From Marisediminicola sp040546025 (GTDB lineage: Bacteria > Actinomycetota > Actinomycetes > Actinomycetales > Microbacteriaceae): a stretch of DNA of 64,000 bases. The notes beneath the pieces were generated by a model. That model saw only the letters and a list, made by a program, of their open reading frames with translations. It did not search any database and had not been told where the DNA came from. Made by a program: the position numbers and the translations under genes. The number at the start of each line of letters is the position of its first letter. The first letter of the stretch is position 1. The stretch is taken from NCBI RefSeq assembly GCF_040546025.1, contig NZ_JBEPNA010000001.1, forward strand, positions 248,001 to 312,000. The letters are read 5' to 3'. Below, in pieces: positions 41,516 through 52,374 of this stretch.

Positions 41516-42967
41516 ATGCACCTGGGTGAACAGCTGATCGTTCTCGGTCTGCTGTTGCTCATCGCGTACGTGCTCGGCCGGGTCGGCAAGCTCGTCGGGC
41601 TGCCCGCGATCCCGATCTACATGATCGTCGGGCTTGCGGCGAGCCCGTCCACCGGCTGGTTCCCGCTCAACTTCGATTCCGGCAACATCGAGTTCATCGC
41701 GGTCTTCGGCCTCATCCTCCTGCTGTTCAACCTCGGCCTCGAATTCGACCTCGACGAGTTCGTCGGCAACGCAGGCAAGCTCCTCATCTCCGGCGGCTCG
41801 TACATCCTCGTGAACATGAGTGTCGGCTTCGCCTTCGGATTCCTGGTCGGTTGGGGCACCCGCGAGGCCCTCATCATCGCCGGCATCACCGCGACCTCGT
41901 CGAGCGCCATCGTCACGAAGCTCCTGATCGAGTTGAAGAGGCTCCCGAACCGCGAGACTCCCATGATCCTCGGCGTCACCGTCGTCGAGGATGTCTTCAT
42001 TGCCGTCTACCTTGCGATCGTCTCCGTCGTGCTCAGCGGCGAGACCGAGATCTGGCCGGTCGTGGTCAAGCTCGGCATCGCCTTCCTCTTCATCATCGTG
42101 ATGTTCTCGATCGCCCGCTGGGGCGGTCGCGTGGTCTCGCGCCTCATCCGCACGAAGGACGACGAGCTGTTCACCATCCTCTTCTTCGGGCTCGCGGTGC
42201 TGTTCGGAGGAATCGGCGAGATCCTCGGGGTGACGGATGCGATCGGTGCGTTCATGATCGGGCTCGTGCTCGGCGCCTCCCGCTGGCGGGCGCGGATCGA
42301 GTCGCTCTCACTGCCGATGCGCGACCTGTTCGGTGCCTTCTTCTTCCTCAACTTCGGCCTCACCCTCGACGTCTCGACCTTCGGCTCCGTGCTCAGTACT
42401 GTGGCGCTCGCCGTGCTGATGACCGTCGTGCTCAATATCGCTGCCGGCCAGTTCATCGCGTGGATCAACGGGCTCGGCCCGCAGGCGGGCATCAACGCGA
42501 CGGTGATCCTGCAGAACCGCGGCGAGTTCGCGCTCATCCTCGCGACCCTCTCGCTCAGCGCGGGCCTCGACGAGCGCATTGTGCCGTTCGCGGGCCTCTA
42601 CGTGCTCATCATGTCGGTCATGGGCCCGATCCTCGCCGCGAACTCCGAGCGGATCGGCGCCGTCGTGCTCCGAACCACGAAGACCCGCCGGGAGGTGCGC
42701 GAGAGGGACCAGGCCCGGGCCGAGGCGAGGGCCGGAGCGATCGCCCTCGTCGAAGCCGCGATGTCAGGAGCACCCGTGCCCGCGGACGAGTTCTCTCCCA
42801 CCGTCGCCCAGGTCTCAGACGCGTCCCGCTCGGCACCGGCCGACGAGGCATCCGACCGCGACGAGGCATCCGACGACTTCGACGACGGACGGAACGACAC
42901 CGTCGCCCAGCAGGCCGCACAGCAGTCGGACATGCCCAGCCGGCGCCCGACGGATCCGGAGTACTGA
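41516..42967 (+). CDS. CPA2 family K+(or Na+)/H+ antiporter (KhtU/KefB-like)
   Basis: Membrane antiporter, 483 residues. Residues 1-385 contain about a dozen hydrophobic helices with GLILLLFNLGLEFDLDEF, TSSSAIVTKLL and VEDVFIAVYLAI, the CPA2 signatures. After the membrane part there is a hydrophilic tail of about 100 residues rich in Ala, Asp and Glu without an RCK domain, matching the separate regulatory subunit just upstream. Probably protects against potassium or pH stress. Confidence 0.88.
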   Translation: MHLGEQLIVLGLLLLIAYVLGRVGKLVGLPAIPIYMIVGLAASPSTGWFPLNFDSGNIEFIAVFGLILLLFNLGLEFDLDEFVGNAGKLLISGGSYILVNMSVGFAFGFLVGWGTREALIIAGITATSSSAIVTKLLIELKRLPNRETPMILGVTVVEDVFIAVYLAIVSVVLSGETEIWPVVVKLGIAFLFIIVMFSIARWGGRVVSRLIRTKDDELFTILFFGLAVLFGGIGEILGVTDAIGAFMIGLVLGASRWRARIESLSLPMRDLFGAFFFLNFGLTLDVSTFGSVLSTVALAVLMTVVLNIAAGQFIAWINGLGPQAGINATVILQNRGEFALILATLSLSAGLDERIVPFAGLYVLIMSVMGPILAANSERIGAVVLRTTKTRREVRERDQARAEARAGAIALVEAAMSGAPVPADEFSPTVAQVSDASRSAPADEASDRDEASDDFDDGRNDTVAQQAAQQSDMPSRRPTDPEY

Positions 42968-42969
42968 CC

Positions 42970-43743
42970 ATGTGGAGTGTCGCCCGCCGTCCCAAGTGGA
43001 TCGCCCTGCTCGTGCTCGCCCTGGTCGTGGCCGCGGCGTTTGCCGCGCTCGGGCAGTGGCAGCTCTCCCGCAGCATCGATTCCGGACAGGTCGTCGAGCG
43101 GGAGTCCGAGACGGTCCTGCCGCTGTCCGAGGTGGCAGAGCCGCAGAAGCCGACGACGCAGCGCGCCAACGGCCAGCTCGTCGAGGTGAGCGGCGAGCTC
43201 ATCGAGGCAGACTTCTCGGTGATCAGCAACCGGGTCAACGGAGGCGAAACGGGATTCTGGGTCGTCGGGCACCTCGTCACAGCCGACTCGGCATCCGTCG
43301 CCGTCGCGGTCGGCTGGGCGCCGACCGAGGCGGCGGCCGACGCGGCCCTGCGGTCCCTCTCGGGCGGGCCCGCCAGCGTGACGGGGCGTTACCTGGCGGG
43401 GGAAGCCCCGCAGGAGACCGAGTTCGAGGACGGCGAGCGGAGCGCTCTCGCCCCCTCCGCGCTCATCAACGAGTGGGACGGGTTCGAGGGCAGCGCGTAC
43501 GGCGGATACATCGTGCAGGACTCGGCCCCGGGAAACCTCGCGACCATCGACTCGCCCACCCCGATCGAGACCGTCACCCTCAACTGGCTCAACGTTTTCT
43601 ACGCGGCCGAGTGGGTCGTCTTCGCCGGATTCGCCGTGTTCATGTGGTACCGGCTGGTGCGGGATGCGTGGGAGCGGGAGACGGAGGAGGCGGCGCTCAA
43701 GACTGAGCCGGCCGGCGAATCCGACCCGCGTGCGCAGAAGTAA
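42970..43743 (+). CDS. SURF1 family cytochrome oxidase biogenesis protein
   Basis: A 257-residue membrane protein with an N-terminal helix (about 10-28), a long extracytoplasmic part and a C-terminal helix (about 208-230), the SURF1 plan. GQWQLSR near the start and the closing NWLNVFYAAEWVVFAGFA stretch support the family. SURF1 proteins help assemble haem-copper oxidases. Follows the antiporter by two bases, probably the same transcript. Confidence 0.82.
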   Translation: MWSVARRPKWIALLVLALVVAAAFAALGQWQLSRSIDSGQVVERESETVLPLSEVAEPQKPTTQRANGQLVEVSGELIEADFSVISNRVNGGETGFWVVGHLVTADSASVAVAVGWAPTEAAADAALRSLSGGPASVTGRYLAGEAPQETEFEDGERSALAPSALINEWDGFEGSAYGGYIVQDSAPGNLATIDSPTPIETVTLNWLNVFYAAEWVVFAGFAVFMWYRLVRDAWERETEEAALKTEPAGESDPRAQK

Positions 43744-43752
43744 ACTAAGGCA

Positions 43753-44189
43753 ATGCCTCTCACGCCCAAAACGTCTGATCTGCCGCGAATTCGCGGGGCC
43801 CTGAAGTTCTACCGCGTCACCGCGTACGCCACCGGCGCCCTCCTGCTGCTGCTCGTGTTCGAGGTCGTGTTCAAGTACACGCCCCTGCAGCTTGAGATGG
43901 AACTCGGCGGCCCGAACGGGTTCTTCGCGCTCGTTCCCGTCGACACGGTGACGGCGTTCAACCTCAGCACGGCGATCCTCATCGCCCACGGCTGGCTCTA
44001 CGTCGTCTACCTCTTCGCCGACTTCCGGCTGTGGAGCATCATGCGCTGGCCGTTCTCCCGCTTCCTCGCGATCGCGGCCGGCGGCGTCGTGCCGTTCCTG
44101 TCGTTCATCGTCGAACACTTCATCACCCGTCGCACCCGCATCGAAATCACCGAACTCGAAGAACGCGCGGCGCGCGTGGAGGCAAACAA

Positions 44190-44193
<4 letters not shown>
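43753..44193 (+). CDS. DUF3817 membrane protein
   Basis: A 146-residue protein with three to four predicted membrane helices (ATGALLLLLVFEVVF, HGWLYVVYLFADF, AIAAGGVVPFLSFIVEHF) and a charged C-terminal tail (ITELEERAARVEANN). The DUF3817 family is widespread in actinobacteria and often adjacent to guaA, with which it overlaps here. Function unknown. Confidence 0.82.
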
Positions 44194-45764
<1,571 letters not shown>

Positions 45765-45843
45765 CCGCCGGGGCGATGCGCTAGACCTGTTCCGGCCGAG
45801 CTACCCGTTGTGGCGGGCGCGCCCGGAGGAATAGCTTGAGCGC

Positions 45844-46695
45844 ATGACCCAAACTCAGCGATCCCGAATCCGCTTCATGCCGCGCCTCGGCGCCGTCTCG
45901 CTCCTGTCCCTCGGCCTGGTCGTGGCCGCATCCGTCGCCCCCGTTTCCGCCTCGCCGGGCGCCGCACCGAACGGTTCCGCCGGCGGCTCGTACGTCGCCA
46001 TCGGAGACTCGTTCACCTCCGGCCAGGGTGCGGCCCCGTGGCTGCCGGGGCCCTGTCTGCAGAGCGTGTCCTCGAGCTACCCGGCGATCACCGCGGGATC
46101 GAGCAGTTATCGCGAGGCTCTGAACTTCGCCTGCTCCGGCGCGGACACGACCGCCACGATTGCGCAGCTCGCGGACATCGACGACCGCGTCGAATCGAAG
46201 GCGTCACTCGTGACCATCACGGTGGGCGGCATCGACGCCGGCTCCAACCAGGTGCTTGCGGCCTGCGCGCCCGATCCGACATCGGCGCTCTGCGCCTTCG
46301 CGGTCAACACGGCAAGCGCCAACCTGCCGGGCGTCGGTACCAAGCTCGTCGGCACCTACTCCGCCGTCGCCGCCGCGTTCCCGAAGGCGCGGATCGTCGT
46401 GCTCAACTATCCGCGGCTGTTCGACCCGAGCTTCCCGAGCCCGTTGGTGGGCCCCGTGAACAGTGCGACCGACGCGCTGAACTCGGTCATCGCCGGGGCC
46501 GTCGCCGCGACGGGCAACCCGAGGGTGTCGCTCACCGACGTCACGGACGAGTTCGCCGGGCACGGCATAGGCTCGGCCGAGTCGTACATCAGCTTCGACC
46601 TGGCCAGCCCCGCCGCGTTCCACCCGAACGCGCTCGGCAATACCGCAGGGTACGCTGCGGCGCTCCGCACCGACGGCGCCGTCCGCGGTCGCTGA
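45844..46695 (+). CDS. Secreted SGNH/GDSL-type hydrolase with altered block III
   Basis: A 283-residue secreted protein. Signal sequence about 1-37 ending in PVSASPG, then block I IGDSFTSG with S56, a conserved region with four cysteines likely in disulfides, and C-terminal FHPNALG with H260. In this actinobacterial lipase/esterase family block III normally reads GGND; here it is GGID (I130), so the oxyanion-hole asparagine is missing. Substrate unknown. A strong terminator follows. It might be an esterase with lowered activity or a non-enzymatic relative. Confidence 0.82.
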   Translation: MTQTQRSRIRFMPRLGAVSLLSLGLVVAASVAPVSASPGAAPNGSAGGSYVAIGDSFTSGQGAAPWLPGPCLQSVSSSYPAITAGSSSYREALNFACSGADTTATIAQLADIDDRVESKASLVTITVGGIDAGSNQVLAACAPDPTSALCAFAVNTASANLPGVGTKLVGTYSAVAAAFPKARIVVLNYPRLFDPSFPSPLVGPVNSATDALNSVIAGAVAATGNPRVSLTDVTDEFAGHGIGSAESYISFDLASPAAFHPNALGNTAGYAAALRTDGAVRGR

Positions 46696-46715
46696 CTGGT
46701 CATCAGCACACAAAA

Positions 46716-46743
46716 AAAGGGCCGCCCCGAGGGGCGGCCCTTT
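46716..46743. terminator. Bidirectional terminator between SGNH hydrolase and Bax1-type gene
   Basis: A perfect 13-bp stem AAAGGGCCGCCCC/GGGGCGGCCCTTT with a 2-base loop and a further A-run at the left side. It lies between the two convergent genes. Confidence 0.9.
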
Positions 46744-46764
46744 CGGTGTGACGTGCGCTGCTTT

Positions 46765-47577
46765 CTAGTTGCTGCCGCGCAGGATCGCGAGCAGACGCAG
46801 GATCTCCATGTACAGCCAGATGACGGTCAGAACGATGCCGAACGCTGCCTTCCACGCGTACGCGCGGGGAGCACCGTTGCGCACGCCCTGCTGCACACCG
46901 TCGAAGTCGAGCACGAGGGAGTAGGCGCCGAGCAAAATCACGAAGACACCGAGGATCACGCCGAGCGGAATTCCGAAGATCTCCATGCTGCGCATGCCGA
47001 ACGGCTGGTCGGTGGCTCCGAAGATCATCATGCCGAAGTTGATCAGCGAGAACGCCGCATAGCCGACCATCGCGATGAGGAAGATCTTTGTGGCCTTCGC
47101 CGAGGCGCGGATCTTGCCGCTCGCGAACAGCGCGAGCGTCACACCGACGACGGTGAAGGTCGCGAGCACCGCCTGCACGGCGATTCCTGAGTACTCCGGC
47201 TGCGACTCGAAGAACATCGTGAGGCCGCCGACGAAGACGCCCTGCACGGCCGCGTAGCTCAGCACGAGCGGCGCAGACGGCTTCTTCTTGAAGATGTTGA
47301 CGAGGGCAAGCACGAAGCCGGCGATCGCGGCGGGGATCATCAGCAGCGGGATGAACCAGCCGACGGCGGCACCCACGAGCACGAATCCGAACGAGATGAC
47401 CGTCTTGACGATCGTGTCTTCGTAGGTCATCCGGTCGGTGTCGACCGAGGTGGCGGAGGGGCGACCGTAGAGGTCATCGAGCTGCCCGGCGCTGAGGTTC
47501 TGGGAGAGCTGGATGCCCTTGGTGGCGCCGGCGGAGAAAGCTGGCGTGTTCTTGAAGGCGGGATTTGATGTGGCCAT
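46765..47577 (-). CDS. Bax inhibitor-1/YccA family membrane protein
   Basis: A 270-residue membrane protein with seven hydrophobic helices after a roughly 55-residue soluble N-terminus. The motifs VLSYAAVQGVFVGGLTMFFES and YSLVLDFDGVQQGVRNGAP are typical of the actinobacterial Bax1-I/YccA-like family. Bacterial members have been linked to calcium leak or protease modulation, but the role here is unknown. ATG at 47577. Confidence 0.85.
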   Translation of the reverse strand: MATSNPAFKNTPAFSAGATKGIQLSQNLSAGQLDDLYGRPSATSVDTDRMTYEDTIVKTVISFGFVLVGAAVGWFIPLLMIPAAIAGFVLALVNIFKKKPSAPLVLSYAAVQGVFVGGLTMFFESQPEYSGIAVQAVLATFTVVGVTLALFASGKIRASAKATKIFLIAMVGYAAFSLINFGMMIFGATDQPFGMRSMEIFGIPLGVILGVFVILLGAYSLVLDFDGVQQGVRNGAPRAYAWKAAFGIVLTVIWLYMEILRLLAILRGSN

Positions 47578-47626
47578 CGATTCCTCTTTCGCTGTGAGTG
47601 GGGGGGACCCATCGTCGAGATTTATT

Positions 47627-48157
47627 TTACGGGACGTTTGTTCGGATTCCGTGTGTGAGGATTCGGCGCTGAGCGAACGGCGATGCCGCGATCATCCGGG
47701 CCAGCCAGGCGGAGCCGACGAGAACCAGCCCGAGCACGCCGCCGACCACTGCGCCGTAACCGTATTGCGGGAACAGCCCGGCAAGTCCGTAGGCGGCCGC
47801 CACCGGTGCGCCGAGCACCACGAAACTCACCAGTGGACGCATCCGCACGATGAGCCACCCGCCGAGAGTGAGCGCGAGGAGCCCTCCTGACTGGGCGCCA
47901 CCGAGTAACGCGATGACGCCGAACAGGGCGGGGCCCGCCACTAACGCACGCCGCCAGCCGGGAGCGGGCACGACGATCCACCCGGCGACCGTCGCCGCCG
48001 CGCCGGCAAGAGTGAACCCGAGGGTGTACGCGGAGGAGAGCTGCAGTGCGATGCCGCCCGCGAACAGCAGGCCGATCGCGAGGAGATAGCGCGCACGGTA
48101 GGTGCCGAAGCGCAGCGGGATCTCGAGCGTCGGCTCGTGCGCCGCGGTGGAGGGCAC
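47627..48157 (-). CDS. Small membrane protein of unknown function
   Basis: A 176-residue protein with four or five hydrophobic segments (YLLAIGLLFAGGIALQL, GALVAGPALFGVIALLGG-like, LVSFVVLGAPVAAAYGLAGLF, VVGGVLGLVLVGSAWLARM). I do not recognise the family. Start is GTG at 48155-48157. The zinc-ribbon protein gene is one base upstream, so they are co-transcribed. Confidence 0.75.
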   Translation of the reverse strand: MPSTAAHEPTLEIPLRFGTYRARYLLAIGLLFAGGIALQLSSAYTLGFTLAGAAATVAGWIVVPAPGWRRALVAGPALFGVIALLGGAQSGGLLALTLGGWLIVRMRPLVSFVVLGAPVAAAYGLAGLFPQYGYGAVVGGVLGLVLVGSAWLARMIAASPFAQRRILTHGIRTNVP

Positions 48158-48158
48158 G

Positions 48159-48629
48159 CTACCCCTGCCCGCTCAGCACGGCGATCATGTAAATGATGAG
48201 CGCGAAGCCGGCGATGCCGAGCGCGATGCCGAGGAGCAGCGGAATGTCGATGCGGCGCGGCCGAAACCTCGGCCGGATTTGGCGGGTGGCCGGGTCGTCC
48301 TCGTCCTCGTTCGGTATCTCGACCGGCACGAAAGTGCGGATCGCGGAGGGGATCGGCGGGCGGACCGGCTCAGGCTCCCAGTCGGGTCCATCGTGGACCG
48401 GCCCGGTGATCTCTGGCTTGCGACCGAGATGAACGGCGGGCTGTTCCGCTTCCGGTTCGGCGTCGGCGTCGGTCGTTGCGGCGGGGTCGCTATCCGGCTC
48501 ACGCCCGGGATCTGCGGCGGGATCTACGGCGGGGTCGCCGATCGGCGCCCTCGAGACCGGTGTGCCGCAGAAGATGCAGAACTTCCACCTGTCTTGAAGC
48601 GCACCCCCGCAATTCACGCAAACGCCCAT
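48159..48629 (-). CDS. Zinc-ribbon membrane-anchored protein
   Basis: A 156-residue protein. Two CxxC pairs at the N-terminus (CVNCGG, CIFCGT) make a zinc ribbon; then a long acidic/proline-rich disordered part and one C-terminal membrane helix (LLLGIALGIAGFALIIYMIAV). Such zinc-ribbon plus tail-anchor proteins are common in actinobacteria, function unknown. I choose ATG at 48627-48629 directly before the ribbon; an in-frame ATG 33 bases upstream is the alternative. Confidence 0.72.
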   Translation of the reverse strand: MGVCVNCGGALQDRWKFCIFCGTPVSRAPIGDPAVDPAADPGREPDSDPAATTDADAEPEAEQPAVHLGRKPEITGPVHDGPDWEPEPVRPPIPSAIRTFVPVEIPNEDEDDPATRQIRPRFRPRRIDIPLLLGIALGIAGFALIIYMIAVLSGQG

Positions 48630-48673
48630 GACGTGCAGGTTAGCAAGCCTTTGCCTGCCCATACGCTGGTGGG

Positions 48674-49672
48674 GTGAACCTTCTCGGACCCGACGCGCCC
48701 CTCGTGATTGCCCACCGCGGGGCCAGCGGCTACCACCCGGAGCACACCGAGTCGGCCTATCGGGTGGCGATCGAGCACGGCGCAGACGCGGTCGAGCCCG
48801 ATCTGGTGGCCTCGCGCGACGGAGTGCTCGTTATCCGGCACGAAAACGAAATGTCGAAGTCGACGGATGTCGCGGAGCAGCCCGAGTTCGCCGACCGCCG
48901 CACGACAAAGAGCATCGACGGCGTCTCCCGCACGGGATGGTTCACCGAGGACTTCACTTGGGCCGAGCTCAGCACGTTGCGCGCAACCGAGCCGCTGCCG
49001 GGCATCCGCTTCGCCAGCCTGGTGCACAGCGGCACCGAGCCGATCATGCGGCTCGAAGATCTGCTCGCCCTGCTCGACGAGCAGGAGCGACAGGTCGGCG
49101 CCGTACTCGAGATCAAGCACGCGAGCTACTTCGCCGGGATCGGCCTGCCCCTCGACGCGCTGTTGGTCGGTGCGCTCGAGGCCGCCGGATGGACGAACGA
49201 CCCGCGGCTGACGATCGAGAGTTTCGAGCTCACCTTCTTCGACAGGCTCCGGGAGCGCGGGGTCGGCGGGCGTTTCATCTACCTCGTCGAGTCGAAGGGG
49301 GTGCCGTTCGACCGGCCGCACGCGAGCTACGCGTCGTCGCTGACCGATGAGGGACTCGGCGAGTTGCGGCGGCACGTCGACGGCATCAGCGTGAGCAAGA
49401 AACTGCTCCTGCAGAAGGACGAGGCCGGCGTGGTGAGCTCCACCGACCTGGTCGAGCGGGCGCACGCGGCCGGACTGCTCATCTACGGGTGGACGCTGCG
49501 GGCGGAGAACCAATTCCTGCACCTCGGGCATCGCGGCGACGGGGCCGCGTCGGACCACGGTGACTGGCCGACCGAGTTCGGCCTGATCCTGGCATCCGGA
49601 ATCGACGGGGTCTTCTCAGACCACCCCGACCTCGCCCTGCAGGTGCGCAGGAACCTGGTCACCCCAGCCTGA
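48674..49672 (+). CDS. glpQ: Glycerophosphodiester phosphodiesterase
   Basis: Hydrolyses glycerophosphodiesters to glycerol 3-phosphate and an alcohol. The 332-residue protein lacks a signal sequence, so likely cytoplasmic. The family core is clear: IAHRGASGYHPEHTESAY at the start with the catalytic His, GADAVEPDLVASRDGVLV with metal ligands, and the C-terminal GIDGVFSDHPDLAL. GTG start at 48674. GlpD at 39173 could use the product. The palindromic element follows the stop by six bases. Confidence 0.9.
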   Translation: MNLLGPDAPLVIAHRGASGYHPEHTESAYRVAIEHGADAVEPDLVASRDGVLVIRHENEMSKSTDVAEQPEFADRRTTKSIDGVSRTGWFTEDFTWAELSTLRATEPLPGIRFASLVHSGTEPIMRLEDLLALLDEQERQVGAVLEIKHASYFAGIGLPLDALLVGALEAAGWTNDPRLTIESFELTFFDRLRERGVGGRFIYLVESKGVPFDRPHASYASSLTDEGLGELRRHVDGISVSKKLLLQKDEAGVVSSTDLVERAHAAGLLIYGWTLRAENQFLHLGHRGDGAASDHGDWPTEFGLILASGIDGVFSDHPDLALQVRRNLVTPA

Positions 49673-49678
49673 CCCCCA

Positions 49679-49876
49679 CTTTCATTATTCAGGAGATCTG
49701 CGGCCACTCTGCTTTCATCATTCAGGAGGTACCGGGCCGACAGGATGTGGCGGTGACCGCATTGGCCCGAGTTCTCGGGGGGCCTGGCTGTAATCGCGAC
49801 CAATGGGAACGGTTTCCGTCCCTCAAGTCCTGAATGATGCAGCCGCTGCCTGCCCGTCACTCCTGAATAATGAAAG
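49679..49876. repeat. Palindromic element with CTTTCATTATTCAGGAG ends, copy 2
   Basis: Forward motifs CTTTCATTATTCAGGAG (49679-49695) and CTTTCATCATTCAGGAG (49712-49728). Inverted motifs are a variant, AGTCCTGAATGATGCAG (49826-49842), and a perfect CTCCTGAATAATGAAAG (49860-49876). About 198 bases in all, with the same two-plus-two arrangement and the same ATTATT/ATCATT difference as the element at 36514-36743. It fills the gap between glpQ and pcrA. Confidence 0.85.
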
Positions 49877-49946
49877 AGCACAGCGCAGAGTCTCGCTGCC
49901 CACCGCGCGGGGCGGTGTCGGAGGCCCCGCCTAGAATTGACCGGTC

Positions 49947-52373
49947 ATGACCTTCATCCTCGACCCCGCCCAGCCCGGCAACGGACAGTCCCGCCTGCTC
50001 GAGGGACTCAACCCGGCGCAGCGCGTCGCCGTCGAGTACCGCGGCCCCGCCCTGCTGATCGTCGCGGGGGCAGGCTCGGGCAAGACGAGCGTGCTGACCC
50101 GCCGCATCGCCGGTCTGCTGGAGTCAGGCGAGGCGTGGCCCAGCCAGATCCTCGCGATCACCTTCACCAACAAGGCCGCCGCCGAAATGCGCGAGCGCGT
50201 TCAGGAACTCGTCGGCCGGGGTGCCGAGGGAATGTGGATCTCGACGTTCCACTCGGCCTGCGTGCGCATCCTCCGGCGTGAGGCCGAGCACTTCGGCTTC
50301 ACCAAGAACTTCACGATCTACGACTCCGCCGACAGCCGCGCGCTGCTCAAACGGATCATCAAGGACCTGAACGCCGACACCTTCGGCTTCACGGTGAGCT
50401 CGGCATCCGGTCGGATCTCCAAGCTCAAGAACGAGCTGCAGGATGTGGAGTCGTTCGCCCGCGGCGCCAATTTCAACGACCCGACCGAGGCGATGTTCCT
50501 TGAGATCTTCCGGGCCTACACGCGCAGCCTCTCGAGCGCGAACGCGTTCGACTTCGACGACCTCATCGGGCAGACCGTCTACCTGTTCCGGGCCTTCCCC
50601 CAGGTCGCGGCGCTCTATCAGCGGCGCTTCCGGCACATCCTCGTCGACGAGTACCAGGACACCAACCACGCCCAGTACGCCCTCATCCGCGAGCTGACCC
50701 GGGCGCCGCGCACCGACCTGCTCGCCGGCGCGACCGGATTCGACGGACGGGAGCTGCGCGAGGCGACCCGCGAGCTCGCGCCCGCCTCGCTCACTGTCGT
50801 CGGCGACTCCGACCAGTCGATCTACGCCTTCCGCGGAGCGGACATCCGCAACATCGTCGAGTTCGAGCGGGACTTCTCCGGCGCCAAGGTCGTGCTGCTC
50901 GAGCAGAACTACCGCTCGACCCAGAACATCCTCAGCGCCGCGAACGCCGTCATCTCGAACAACTTCGACCGCAAGGACAAGAAGCTGTTCACAACCGTCG
51001 GGGACGGCGAGAAAATCGTCGGGTTCACCGGATACAGCCAGCACGACGAGGCACAGTTCATCGCCGACGAGATCGTCACCCTCCACGAGACCGGTGTGCA
51101 GTACCGCGACATCTCCGTCTTCTACCGCACGAACGCCCAGACGAGAGCGCTCGAGGAGGTGTTCATCCGCTCGGCGCTGCCCTACCGCGTGCTCGGCGGC
51201 ACGAAGTTCTACGAGCGGGCCGAGATCAAGGACGTGATGGGCTATCTCATCGCCGTCGCGAACCCCGCCGACCCGATGGCGCTGCGCCGCATCATGAACA
51301 CGCCCAAGCGCGGGATCGGCCCGGCGACCGAGGCCGCATTGCAGAGCCATGCCGACAAGTCGGAGAAGACCCTGCGCGAGGCGATGCGCGAGGCAGACCA
51401 GCTCGGCCTCGGCCCGAAGGTGACCGGCGCGATCCTGCGGCTCGGCGCGATCCTCGACGAGGTTGCGCTCACCGCCGACACCGCGCCGGTCTCCGACATC
51501 CTCACCGCCCTGCTGACCAAGACGGGGTTCGTCGAGGCGCTGCGGGCCAGCCGCGACCCGCAGGACGAGGCGAGGGCCGAGAACGTCGAGGAGCTCGTCG
51601 CGGTCACCAAGGAATTCCAGAAGAACAACCCCGAGGGCACCCTCATCGACTTCCTCACGGAGACCTCGCTCGTCGCGGCCGCCGACGATCTGGACGACTC
51701 GAGCGGCACCGTCTCGCTCATGACCCTGCACACCGCGAAGGGACTCGAATACGAGGCCGTGTTTCTCACGGGCGTCGAGGAAGACCTGCTTCCGCACCGG
51801 ATGTCGGCGGGCGAGCCGGGAGGGCCGGCCGAGGAGCGCCGCCTCTTCTACGTCGGGATCACCCGCGCCCGGCGGCGCCTGTACCTGTCACTCGCGATGA
51901 CCAGGGCGCAGTTCGGCGAGGTCAACGTGGCGATGCCGAGCCGCTACCTGCAGGAGATCCCGGCCGAGCTGATCGACTGGCGGCAGTCTCCCGGAATGGC
52001 GAACAGCCGCGGGGGAACCCAGCCGCGCGCCATCAACGCGAACCGGGCGGGCTTCGGCACCGGTCCCGCGCTCGGCAGCGGAACCTCGGACTACTCCCTC
52101 GACGCCGGTGCGCCGGGCGCAACGGCCCTCGCGCGCGCCGCCCGCAACGCCGCGCGGCCGAAGACCGAGTGGACAAGCGGGGTGACGAACACCGTTCGGG
52201 ACAACGGCGATCTCACCCTGAAGCCCGGCGACCGCATCCGGCATCTCGACTTCGGCGAAGGCCGCGTCAGCGCGGTGAGCGGGAGTGGTACCAAGAGCAT
52301 CGCCGAGGTGCAGTTCGACGTCGCGGGCCGCAAGCGCCTGCTCATCAAGATCAGCCCGATCGAGAAGATCTGA
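49947..52373 (+). CDS. pcrA: ATP-dependent DNA helicase PcrA/UvrD
   Basis: Superfamily 1A 3'-5' helicase for nucleotide-excision repair and clearing of DNA-bound proteins. The 808-residue protein has the Q-motif LNPAQRVAVE, Walker A GAGSGKTS (41-48), VDEYQDTN (motif II), GDSDQSIYAFRGA (motif III), LEQNYRST (IV), LMTLHTAKGLE (V) and FYVGITRARRRLYLS (VI). The C-terminus carries the tudor-like RNA polymerase interaction region (LTLKPGDRIRHLDFGEGRV). The phosphatase gene begins one base after its stop. Confidence 0.96.
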   Translation: MTFILDPAQPGNGQSRLLEGLNPAQRVAVEYRGPALLIVAGAGSGKTSVLTRRIAGLLESGEAWPSQILAITFTNKAAAEMRERVQELVGRGAEGMWISTFHSACVRILRREAEHFGFTKNFTIYDSADSRALLKRIIKDLNADTFGFTVSSASGRISKLKNELQDVESFARGANFNDPTEAMFLEIFRAYTRSLSSANAFDFDDLIGQTVYLFRAFPQVAALYQRRFRHILVDEYQDTNHAQYALIRELTRAPRTDLLAGATGFDGRELREATRELAPASLTVVGDSDQSIYAFRGADIRNIVEFERDFSGAKVVLLEQNYRSTQNILSAANAVISNNFDRKDKKLFTTVGDGEKIVGFTGYSQHDEAQFIADEIVTLHETGVQYRDISVFYRTNAQTRALEEVFIRSALPYRVLGGTKFYERAEIKDVMGYLIAVANPADPMALRRIMNTPKRGIGPATEAALQSHADKSEKTLREAMREADQLGLGPKVTGAILRLGAILDEVALTADTAPVSDILTALLTKTGFVEALRASRDPQDEARAENVEELVAVTKEFQKNNPEGTLIDFLTETSLVAAADDLDDSSGTVSLMTLHTAKGLEYEAVFLTGVEEDLLPHRMSAGEPGGPAEERRLFYVGITRARRRLYLSLAMTRAQFGEVNVAMPSRYLQEIPAELIDWRQSPGMANSRGGTQPRAINANRAGFGTGPALGSGTSDYSLDAGAPGATALARAARNAARPKTEWTSGVTNTVRDNGDLTLKPGDRIRHLDFGEGRVSAVSGSGTKSIAEVQFDVAGRKRLLIKISPIEKI

Positions 52374-52374
52374 C

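Noticed and set aside
50124..51797. Long antisense frame inside pcrA
   Set aside because: Composition-driven shadow of a complete helicase with all motifs intact.
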